NCBI GenBank assembly: GCA_910587305.1
Contig: CAJUKV010000073.1
Location: 1-11,964 of the forward strand
DNA from: an uncultured Lachnospiraceae bacterium
GTDB taxonomy: Bacteria; Bacillota; Clostridia; Lachnospirales; Lachnospiraceae
DNA length: 11,964 nucleotides
Direction of reading: 5' to 3'
The position numbers were made by a program, and so were the translations under genes. The notes under the pieces were generated by a model. The model saw only the letters and a program-made list of their open reading frames with translations, made no database searches and was not told where the DNA came from. This document shows, one piece after another, positions 6,790 through 11,964 of this stretch (positions are counted from its first letter, which is position 1; the number at the start of each line of letters is the position of its first letter).

Positions 6790-6865
6790 TATAATGTACA
6801 GCATTTCAAGGTTATTTCAAATTATTTTTATAGAATTTGCCAAAAATTCGGCTGTTATCTTTCCA

Positions 6866-8038
6866 TCAGTTTCCTCCCTTCAGCGAAATTGTCCTCACCT
6901 GAGCCCCTTCTATTCTTTCCGATACGTATTCCTGACTGCTTTTCGACTCGTACTCCAAAAGGGTGGTTTCCTGATAAGACCGCAAATAATTCCCATCGCA
7001 GCAAAAGACAACCCTGTATCCGCTTTCATCCTCCTTTAAAAAATAGTACGCCAGATTACTTCCAATCACCTTTCCGTCCCTTACCAGATAAAGGCAGTAA
7101 ATGTCTTGATACTCATCGGAGATCCCAAGCTTTTCCAATATTTCTTCTGCCTCTTTGTAACAGAACTCCATTTGTTCTTTGGCTTTTGCTTCCTCTATTC
7201 CTTCCTTATTTAAGTCGGCTGACAGGCTGCAGTCCGCCCCCGTAAGCCTGCCGTCCGTTCCTGAAATATAAAAATAATAATAGCATTGACTCTGGATACT
7301 GTAATTTACGCAATACCGCCGTATTCCCTCACCGGGCTCGTCTAAATAGGCGTTCTCCTCCATACCGTCCGCAGACAGGCCAAACAAGACGTCCAGCCAC
7401 CCTTCGGCGCTGCCCTTAGCCTGCTCTAAGCTGATTCCGCCTTCCTCCTGTAAAAGCGTCTGCCGCTTTTTCTGCTCCTTCTCTTTTTGTTCTAACTCGG
7501 GCTGAATTTCGGGATTCCGGGTCAGAGCATACTCCCTCTTATAGTTAAAGTCAATCACCTCTAAAAGTTCTTCATCTGTCAGTTCGCGGTTTGGAAAATA
7601 AAAGCAGCCTGTTTCTTCCACATAACAAAACATATTTTCTTCCACTTCCTTCAGACTGTCCAAGCGAAGAATTTCTTTTTCAGGGAAAATCCCCTTTTGG
7701 TAATCCTTGTATAACTCTCCCATCCTTTCTTTTTCTTTTTGAGAGTAGGGTCTTGAAAAGCCGTCGGCTGAAATTTTCTGTCCCGCCTGCATATCTGAAA
7801 GATATTCCACTTCCTCCTGTGGCATGCCCTCCATCCGCTCTTTGATCAGATACCTGATTGCCGCCTGCACCGGCACGGCGGCTGTCACCACTGCCAATAC
7901 CAGCGCGGCTGCCAAGACGCCCGTTTTTTTGAAAGATTTTCTTTTTCCGGGTCTTCGAAGGTTTCTTATGATATCTTCCTGCATTTTATCCCGTATATGA
8001 ACCTGATCCATTGTTTTTTTCAAATCCTGCCGTTCCAT
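6866..8038 (-). CDS. Single-span membrane anti-sigma-like protein
   Basis: Probable partner and inhibitor of the ECF sigma factor encoded just before it. The 390 residues comprise a cytoplasmic N-terminus of about 38 residues with the helix DQVHIRDKMQEDIIRNL (the likely sigma-binding part), one transmembrane segment (about 39-61) and a large external domain. The external part has a charged helical stretch near 175-200 (ELEQKEKEQKKR). A PepSY-like segment, ISLEQAKGSAEGWL, precedes aromatic-rich beta segments such as CYYYFYISGTDG. It carries nine cysteines, unusual for an exported domain. There is no zinc-binding ZAS motif. AAGGAGG inside the end of the sigma gene and a 3-nt gap show translational coupling. 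The assignment rests mainly on order and topology. Confidence 0.75.
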   Translation of the reverse strand: MERQDLKKTMDQVHIRDKMQEDIIRNLRRPGKRKSFKKTGVLAAALVLAVVTAAVPVQAAIRYLIKERMEGMPQEEVEYLSDMQAGQKISADGFSRPYSQKEKERMGELYKDYQKGIFPEKEILRLDSLKEVEENMFCYVEETGCFYFPNRELTDEELLEVIDFNYKREYALTRNPEIQPELEQKEKEQKKRQTLLQEEGGISLEQAKGSAEGWLDVLFGLSADGMEENAYLDEPGEGIRRYCVNYSIQSQCYYYFYISGTDGRLTGADCSLSADLNKEGIEEAKAKEQMEFCYKEAEEILEKLGISDEYQDIYCLYLVRDGKVIGSNLAYYFLKEDESGYRVVFCCDGNYLRSYQETTLLEYESKSSQEYVSERIEGAQVRTISLKGGN

Positions 8039-8041
8039 TCC

Positions 8042-8602
8042 TCATTCCTCCTTATACAAAATCCGCAGCTGCTCTCTTCCCCTTTGCAGCCTTTTCTTAA
8101 CTGCATGCTGTGTGATGCCCAAAATATCCGAAATCTCTTTTATTTGATACTCCTCCACATAATGAAGATAAATAACTGTCCTTAGCTTTAGTGGTAATTT
8201 AAAAAGCTCTGTCAACGTTTCCCTGTACCGGGGAGCCACAAGATAAGCTGACAGCCTTTCTATAGGATCAGCGGCTTGTGTGGAGCCGATAACGTCTATG
8301 GAATCGATCGTTTCCGTGGAGTCTACGGCTTTTATAGAACCTATGGATTCTATTGATATCTTCGGATGCCTCATTTTAAATCGCAGCATATCCTTGCAGA
8401 TATTAGTTGCCACACGAATCAGCCATGCCTTTTCATGCTCTTCTCCCTCAAAAACGGGCCTTTTTTCCATAAGCCTGCAAAAAGTCTCCTGAATTGCATC
8501 CTGCACATCCTGCTCATTGCAAAGTATCACGATACAAATCTTGTAAAGCATGTTGCTGTACTTCCTTACCATTTCTTCTATCTGCCTCTCTTCTATCTCC
8601 AT
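8042..8602 (-). CDS. ECF-type RNA polymerase sigma factor
   Basis: Directs RNA polymerase to a small regulon, probably for an envelope signal. The 186 residues contain sigma-2 at about 7-75 (DVQDAIQETFCRLMEK, then EKAWLIRVATNICKDMLR) and sigma-4 at about 125-183 (LPLKLRTVIYLHYVEEYQIK and the helix-turn-helix ISDILGITQHAVKKRLQRGR). The linker is longer than usual because residues 83-118 are six consecutive six-residue units (SIESIG, SIKAVD, STETID, SIDVIG, STQAAD, PIERLS). The ATG at 8602 has AGGAGG close upstream. A GTG at 8641 would add 13 residues but has only a distant GGAG. The gene is coupled to the anti-sigma-like gene. Confidence 0.9.
   Translation of the reverse strand: MEIEERQIEEMVRKYSNMLYKICIVILCNEQDVQDAIQETFCRLMEKRPVFEGEEHEKAWLIRVATNICKDMLRFKMRHPKISIESIGSIKAVDSTETIDSIDVIGSTQAADPIERLSAYLVAPRYRETLTELFKLPLKLRTVIYLHYVEEYQIKEISDILGITQHAVKKRLQRGREQLRILYKEE
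8267..8356 (-). repeat. 18-bp tandem repeat in the sigma linker
   Basis: Five in-frame 18-nt units end to end (8356-8339, 8338-8321, 8320-8303, 8302-8285, 8284-8267), with a weaker sixth at 8266-8249. Each encodes [S]-[I/T]-x-x-[hydrophobic]-[G/D]. Third codon positions differ between units (serine as TCA, TCT and TCC), so the pattern is kept at the protein level rather than being a fresh slippage product. Confidence 0.75.
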
Positions 8603-8643
8603 TTCTCCTCCTTCCTGAAGTTTTCCATATTTGACTTTCACTC

Positions 8644-8670
8644 ATTGTATTTTTTCTCCTTTTGCATCAA
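8644..8670 (-). promoter_or_regulatory. Weak promoter candidate for the sigma gene
   Basis: TTGATG (8670-8665), 15-nt spacer, TACAAT (8649-8644). The spacer is short, so this is tentative. If right, the leader would be about 35 nt and the start at 8602 would be favoured over 8641. A GGAAC at about 8682-8686 on the same strand recalls ECF -35 elements, but I found no matching -10. Confidence 0.25.
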
Positions 8671-8737
8671 ATACGCAAAAGTTCCTCCAAAGGTGACATT
8701 GATTTTAAAAAATTTGAAATCATACCCTCATCTTTGC

Positions 8738-8833
8738 TTTACCTGCCGTCTTATGACAGCAGGCGCTCCCATGCGCCGCTTTAGCGGTATTCCTCCGTAT
8801 GGGCCCGTGCATACAAACAAGCTCCGCTCCCTT
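8738..8833. repeat. Nested hairpin segment upstream of sigma gene
   Basis: Gene-free DNA with several inverted repeats: CCTGCCGTC paired with GACAGCAGG (about 8741-8763, one mismatch that becomes G-U on the minus strand). CCCAT (8768-8772) and ATGGG (8799-8803) enclose CCGC/GCGG (8776-8787). GGCGC (8762-8766) can alternatively pair with GCGCC (8773-8777). It looks like a dispersed intergenic element or structured RNA, but its function is unknown. Confidence 0.35.
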
Positions 8834-8907
8834 TGCCACCCAACATATTGTAACAATGCCTGCCTCGCTCTGCCACCCAGCTTATTGTAACAATGCCTGC
8901 CTCGCTC
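8834..8907. repeat. Two 37-bp tandem direct repeats
   Basis: Units 8834-8870 and 8871-8907 differ at only two or three positions, in the ACATA/GCTTA part. A third, degraded unit seems to begin at 8908 (TGCCCGCCGGACTTATGTAA). Each complete unit holds the near-palindrome ATTGTAACAAT. The two palindromes are 37 bp apart, about 3.5 helical turns. Two copies without spacers do not make a CRISPR array. Confidence 0.7.
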
Positions 8908-8925
8908 TGCCCGCCGGACTTATGT

Positions 8926-8976
8926 AAAAAAGGTCGACAGGCCTATGGAAAATCATAGCCTGCCGACCCTTTTTTC
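8926..8976. terminator. Strong two-way terminator after the aldolase
   Basis: A long imperfect stem: GGTCGACAGGCCTATG at 8931-8946 pairs with CATAGCCTGCCGACC at 8954-8968. It is flanked by A residues on the left and T residues on the right, so it has a T run on either strand. It lies 14 nt beyond the aldolase stop codon. Confidence 0.88.
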
Positions 8977-8989
8977 TATTCACAATTAG

Positions 8990-9640
8990 TTACCATCCCA
9001 TTTTTTTGCGAACCTCATACAATTTTCGGACATTTTCCGGACTGATTTCCCTGGGGCTGCCAAGCTGCCTTGCCCTATATAAAAGCTCTGCGTAAAACTC
9101 AACGGATTCCATCTTCATATAAGCCGCTAAAAGGTCCCCCGACCAGGTAAGCGCCCCATGATGTTCCAAAAGAACGGCGTTATAATGCTCCAAATAAGGC
9201 TCCACCGCATCCGGGATCTCCATGGTAGAAGGGGTTCCATAAGGCGCAACAGGCACACTTCCAAGGCTAAGAACCGCTTCCGCCATAATCGGCTGTGACA
9301 AAGGAATACCGGCAATTGCAAAGCTTGTGGCAAAGACCGGATGCGCATGTACAACGGCGCCTACATCAGGTCTTTTTTCGTAAACACGCATATGCATTTT
9401 CATTTCGGAAGACGGCCTAAAGCCCTCATTTGCTTCAAGCAAATTCCCCTTTGCATCCACCTTGCAAATATATTCAGGCGTCATAAATCCTTTTGATACG
9501 CCTGTAGGCGTACACAGAAATTCGTTGTCGCTTAATTTGACGGAAATGTTTCCGTCATTTGCCGCAACCATCTTGCGGTTGTACATCCTTCTGCCAATAT
9601 CGCAGATTTGTTCTTTTATTTCATATTCGTTCCGTGCCAT
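8990..9640 (-). CDS. Class II (FucA-type) sugar-phosphate aldolase
   Basis: Cytoplasmic zinc-dependent aldolase of the class II aldolase/adducin family. It likely splits a deoxy- or pentulose 1-phosphate such as L-fuculose-1-phosphate into dihydroxyacetone phosphate and an aldehyde. Its 216 residues match FucA closely in length. Active-site motifs are all present: NDGNIS at 28-33, TPTGVSKG at 44-51 (phosphate binding), SSE at 77-79 with the catalytic/metal Glu79, metal ligands His98 and His100 in HAHP, and HHG at 160-162. AAGGAG lies about 10 nt upstream of the ATG. No kinase, isomerase or transporter is adjacent. RhaD-, AraD- or 5-deoxyribulose-phosphate-type activity cannot be excluded, so no symbol is given. 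Confidence 0.9.
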   Translation of the reverse strand: MARNEYEIKEQICDIGRRMYNRKMVAANDGNISVKLSDNEFLCTPTGVSKGFMTPEYICKVDAKGNLLEANEGFRPSSEMKMHMRVYEKRPDVGAVVHAHPVFATSFAIAGIPLSQPIMAEAVLSLGSVPVAPYGTPSTMEIPDAVEPYLEHYNAVLLEHHGALTWSGDLLAAYMKMESVEFYAELLYRARQLGSPREISPENVRKLYEVRKKMGW

Positions 9641-9786
9641 TTTTCATTTTCTCCTTTTCATTGCTTTAGCAAATTTCTGTTTCCCCTTCTTTTCACGGTC
9701 AAAAGCCATAAGCCATATGTAAGAGCACAAGGGGCGCAAAGTCTATTACAATTTATCCTCTCCGCAGGATTTAAAAAGCAGCTCAG

Positions 9787-11124
9787 TTATTTTTCCCGGG
9801 TTATTTTTATAAAATAAAGAAGGTTGAGTAAAATGCCAAACACCGTTGCGCACGGCGCCGCCAATCCAATCATAGTTAGGCTTGCCTTGGGCCGGATACT
9901 CATAAAATAAGACATGGGCAGCCGCACAATAAAGGTTTGGGCAAGTCCCTGCAACATGACAAACAATGTTCTTGAATGCCCGTTATAGTAACCGATAAAG
10001 CTAAAAAGAATCGCCGTCACAACCGCCTCCGGCGCAAAGCCTTTCAGGTATTGCGCCGCGCGGGCAATAACAGCCTCATCCTTTGAGAATATATAGGCCA
10101 GAAGATCCCCCCGGGTAAAGGAAAAGACCGCAATAAAAATTCCCACGCCGCATCCAATCATCATCCCTGTAACCATTGCTTTTCTCGCACGCTTTTCCTG
10201 TCCTGCGCCTACATTCTGAGCCACAAAGGAGGCCATGGACTGCATAAGCGCCCCCGGCACCAGCATAACAAAACTTACGATTTTATTTGCCACGCCGTAG
10301 CCTGAGGAAGCTTCCAGGCCCAGCCTGTTGATAAAGGCGCATAATGCCAGAAAGGAAAGCTGCGTCAAAATCTCCTGAAACGCGATGGGCATTCCCACCC
10401 GTACAAATCTTCCAATCTCCGGATTGAAACGAATATGCTCCCTTTTCATCACAAAAGGAAGCTTACGCTTTTTGATAATGAGAATAGATAATATGACGCT
10501 GACAGCCTGGGCCAGCACCGTTGCAAGGGCCGCTCCCGCCACATTCCACCTGAACACCGCAACAAACAATAAGTCCCCTATAATGTTTACCGCACATGCG
10601 ATTCCTACAAAAATGAGCGGCATATTGGAATCGCCGATCCCCCGGAAAATGCTGCTGATTACGTTGTAGGCGATTATAAAGAAAATGCCGCCGCCGCAAA
10701 TTCGGACATATAATACTGTTAAATCCAGGGCTTCCCTTGGGGCTTGCATCAAAATTGCAAGGGGTCGTGCCAGGATAAGCATAAGCGCCGCAATCACAAA
10801 GGACAGCACAAAAAAAAGCCAAATTGCGCCGCCTACTACCTGCCCCACCTTCTCCGGCCTCTTTTCTCCCAAATACTGCCCCATCACAATTGTAACGCCC
10901 ATTGTGAGCCCTGTGACCGTGAATGTAAGCAGATTTACAATACCGCTTCCTGTAGACACCCCCGAAATGCCGGCTGTGGTTCCAAACTGCCCTACCACAA
11001 GAATATCTACCGCTCCATACATCGCCTGTAAAACCAACGCTCCAAAAATTGGGATCATAAATCTAAGCAGCTTGGAAACAATGCTTCCCTGTGTAAAATC
11101 ATTCTTATCCATACTTTTTTCCAT
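9787..11124 (-). CDS. MATE-family antiporter under MarR control
   Basis: A second MATE exporter, 445 residues with about 12 hydrophobic spans and complete. The N-half has IPIFGALVLQAMYGAVDILV and then VTGLTMGVTIVMGQYLGEKR; the C-half has VGMPIAFQEILTQLSFLALC and FVAQNVGAGQEKRARKA. It differs clearly from the MATE protein at 3003-4346 and is not a recent duplicate. GGGGGAGG lies 3 nt before the ATG, and the MarR gene ends 15 nt upstream, so the two form an operon. MarR-MATE pairs commonly respond to a toxic small molecule that is also exported; that is the likely role here. Confidence 0.93.
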   Translation of the reverse strand: MEKSMDKNDFTQGSIVSKLLRFMIPIFGALVLQAMYGAVDILVVGQFGTTAGISGVSTGSGIVNLLTFTVTGLTMGVTIVMGQYLGEKRPEKVGQVVGGAIWLFFVLSFVIAALMLILARPLAILMQAPREALDLTVLYVRICGGGIFFIIAYNVISSIFRGIGDSNMPLIFVGIACAVNIIGDLLFVAVFRWNVAGAALATVLAQAVSVILSILIIKKRKLPFVMKREHIRFNPEIGRFVRVGMPIAFQEILTQLSFLALCAFINRLGLEASSGYGVANKIVSFVMLVPGALMQSMASFVAQNVGAGQEKRARKAMVTGMMIGCGVGIFIAVFSFTRGDLLAYIFSKDEAVIARAAQYLKGFAPEAVVTAILFSFIGYYNGHSRTLFVMLQGLAQTFIVRLPMSYFMSIRPKASLTMIGLAAPCATVFGILLNLLYFIKITREK

Positions 11125-11139
11125 TTTCCTCCCCCTGCC

Positions 11140-11556
11140 TCATTGAATATTCCGATACATCATCTGTAGCATTCTCTTAAGACTCTCTATCTCCTCTTTC
11201 GTCAAACCCTTTAGCAGCTTCGCCTCCTGGGCCGCCACCTCATCCTGCATTTCATGGGCAATCAGCCGGGCATTTTCCGTCATCTCCACAATTTTATTTC
11301 TTTTGTCATTCTCGTCCTGATAACAGCGCAGGTAACCTTTCTTCTCCATACGGGATATCAGCCCCACCACCGTTGGATGAGAAACCTTTAGAAATTCTTC
11401 AATAGATTTCTGTGTGGCTCTGCCCTCCCTGTCAGAAAGGCATTCAAGGAGCCTGGCCTGGGAAAAAGTGAAATTTCGTAATTTAAAAGATGCGTCCGCC
11501 GATACTTTGATTTTATCCGTGATCTCTTTCAACAAATAACCGACCGTCTGCCCCAA
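11140..11556 (-). CDS. MarR-family transcriptional regulator
   Basis: Winged-helix repressor, 138 residues from the start chosen and normal for the family. A dimerisation helix lies at the N-terminus. The winged helix spans about 30-95, with FSQARLLECLSDREGRATQK, the recognition helix region VSHPTVVGLISRMEKKGYL and the wing CYQDENDKRNKIVEMTE. The C-terminal helices form the dimer. A TTG at 11556 is preferred: GGGAGGTGA, an excellent ribosome site, lies five nt upstream. A GTG at 11565 would overlap that site. It probably represses its own operon with the MATE exporter through the palindrome at 11575-11588 and lets go when a ligand binds. Confidence 0.9.
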   Translation of the reverse strand: MGQTVGYLLKEITDKIKVSADASFKLRNFTFSQARLLECLSDREGRATQKSIEEFLKVSHPTVVGLISRMEKKGYLRCYQDENDKRNKIVEMTENARLIAHEMQDEVAAQEAKLLKGLTKEEIESLKRMLQMMYRNIQ

Positions 11557-11561
11557 ATACT

Positions 11562-11570
11562 TCACCTCCC
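11562..11570 (-). promoter_or_regulatory. Ribosome site deciding the MarR start
   Basis: GGGAGGTGA on the minus strand matches the 16S rRNA tail almost fully. The TTG at 11556 is eight nt from GGAGG, the ideal spacing, whereas the GTG at 11565 falls inside the site. Confidence 0.65.
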
Positions 11571-11574
11571 AAAC

Positions 11575-11588
11575 TGTAGCCTGCTACA
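11575..11588. promoter_or_regulatory. Probable MarR operator
   Basis: Perfect palindrome TGTAGC-CT-GCTACA, 6-bp arms and 2-bp centre. It abuts the -10 (11595-11590) and covers the predicted transcription start, where a bound MarR dimer would block the polymerase. Confidence 0.6.
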
Positions 11589-11589
11589 T

Positions 11590-11618
11590 ATTTTACGCTT
11601 AAATTTTTGAAATGTCAA
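11590..11618 (-). promoter_or_regulatory. Promoter of the MarR-MATE operon
   Basis: Perfect TTGACA (11618-11613), 17-nt spacer, TAAAAT (11595-11590). Transcription should start near 11583, inside the operator palindrome. Confidence 0.8.
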
Positions 11619-11653
11619 CCGTCTTAAAATAATCGGAGTATTATTATTCACGG

Positions 11654-11884
11654 TCAACGTCATTAAGTTTAGCGCTTAAACCAGCCGGGAGGAAAATAAA
11701 ATTCTCATGGAGCCCCTTAAAAAGCGTCGGCACTTGGTGAGGTACTTCACAAACCTGGTGTCCGCTACGCTTTTTACGGAGCGAGAGCGCGGCGACGGAG
11801 AATTTTTACAATAAGCGGACTCGCGAAGCGAGGCAGCGTTTGTTTTCCTCCCGGCGTCCGCAGCCGTTAACTTAATGACATTGA
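11654..11884. repeat. Element of four nested inverted repeats
   Basis: Gene-free, about 231 bp. Four pairs of arms nest about the same centre: 11654-11669 with 11869-11884 (15 of 16 match, the odd pair being G-U on the minus strand), 11684-11696 with 11843-11855 (13 bp perfect), 11698-11706 with 11798-11806 (9 bp perfect) and 11718-11727 with 11767-11776 (10 bp perfect). The centre holds a further palindrome (GTGAGGTACTTCAC, 11737-11750), and CTCGCGAAGCGAG (11820-11832) forms a side hairpin. It could be a structured RNA, a MITE-like element with terminal repeats, or a dispersed palindromic repeat. No target-site duplication is evident. Confidence 0.65.
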
Positions 11885-11909
11885 TTCAGCCTACGGCTTC
11901 ATAGTTACC

Positions 11910-11953
11910 GAATACGGCCATTAAAAGTTCGCCTACGGCGAAGGGCCGTATTC
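11910..11953. repeat. Second nested palindrome at the window edge
   Basis: GAATACGGCC (11910-11919) pairs perfectly with GGCCGTATTC (11944-11953). Inside it, TTCGCC (11928-11933) pairs with GGCGAA (11937-11942) around a TAC loop. A small GCC-TAC-GGC hairpin lies at 11889-11897, and the same GCCTACGGC string recurs at 11931-11939. It may be part of a larger element cut by the window edge. Confidence 0.5.
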
Positions 11954-11964
11954 ACTCTCGGCGG

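Noticed and set aside
6833..6849. Small GAATTT/AAATTC hairpin after the anti-sigma-like gene
   Set aside because: The stem is short, has no GC pairs and no clean T run, so it is not listed as a terminator.
8517..8645. Short ATG frame overlapping the start of the sigma gene in another frame
   Set aside because: It contains a highly arginine-rich out-of-frame translation of the ribosome-site region and is most likely chance.
8366..8890. A 174-codon + strand frame over the sigma gene and its upstream region
   Set aside because: It is antisense to the sigma-2 coding region and then crosses repeats; the product shows no family features.
8834..8925. CRISPR array
   Set aside because: Only two adjacent repeats and a decayed third, no spacers between them and no cas genes.
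10385..10822. Frames on both strands inside the second MATE gene
   Set aside because: Shadows of a clear MATE coding region, with no ribosome sites or recognisable domains.

Overview
The window reads like chromosomal DNA of an anaerobic Gram-positive bacterium, most likely a Lachnospiraceae-type clostridium. This is an inference from moderate GC content, AGGAGG-type ribosome sites, sigma-A-like promoters with 17-nt spacers, the clostridial look of the ECF sigma/anti-sigma pair and chemoreceptor, and two MATE exporters. There are ten protein genes, and only the XRE regulator is on the + strand. I see no rRNA, tRNA, phage, insertion sequence, or CRISPR array.

Layout. 1-556: a gene-free end, AT-rich and then GC-rich, holding hairpins that look like terminators and possible repeat sequence. 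557-1612 (-): a LacI-family repressor whose natural start codon appears to be ATA. 1613-2164: a long intergenic stretch with a promoter, an inverted-repeat operator candidate and a folded leader for the next gene. 2165-2881 (+): an XRE regulator whose C-terminal half is an array of 28-residue LAPFL repeats. 3003-4869 (-): a three-gene operon of small two-helix membrane protein, YbjQ/UPF0145 protein and MATE exporter, driven by a good promoter at 4919-4947. 5016-6710 (-): a methyl-accepting chemotaxis protein with its own consensus promoter and terminator. 6866-8602 (-): an ECF sigma factor followed, in a coupled pair, by a single-span membrane anti-sigma-like protein. 8603-8989: a hairpin, a pair of 37-bp tandem repeats and a strong terminator. 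8990-9640 (-): a class II (FucA-type) sugar-phosphate aldolase. 9787-11556 (-): a MarR regulator and a second MATE exporter in an operon, with promoter and probable operator. 11654-11953: a highly structured gene-free region of nested inverted repeats that runs to the window edge.

How it fits together. The window is mostly sensing and export modules: two MATE cassettes (one under MarR control, one coupled to YbjQ), a chemoreceptor, and an envelope-signalling sigma/anti-sigma pair. The aldolase and LacI regulator suggest sugar use, but they are about 7.4 kb apart and nothing here links them. The most unusual points are a tandem hexapeptide insertion in the linker of the ECF sigma factor, the ATA start of the LacI gene, the repeat-tailed XRE regulator with its folded leader, and the nested-palindrome element at the right end. 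No complete, clearly new defence or biosynthetic system is visible.
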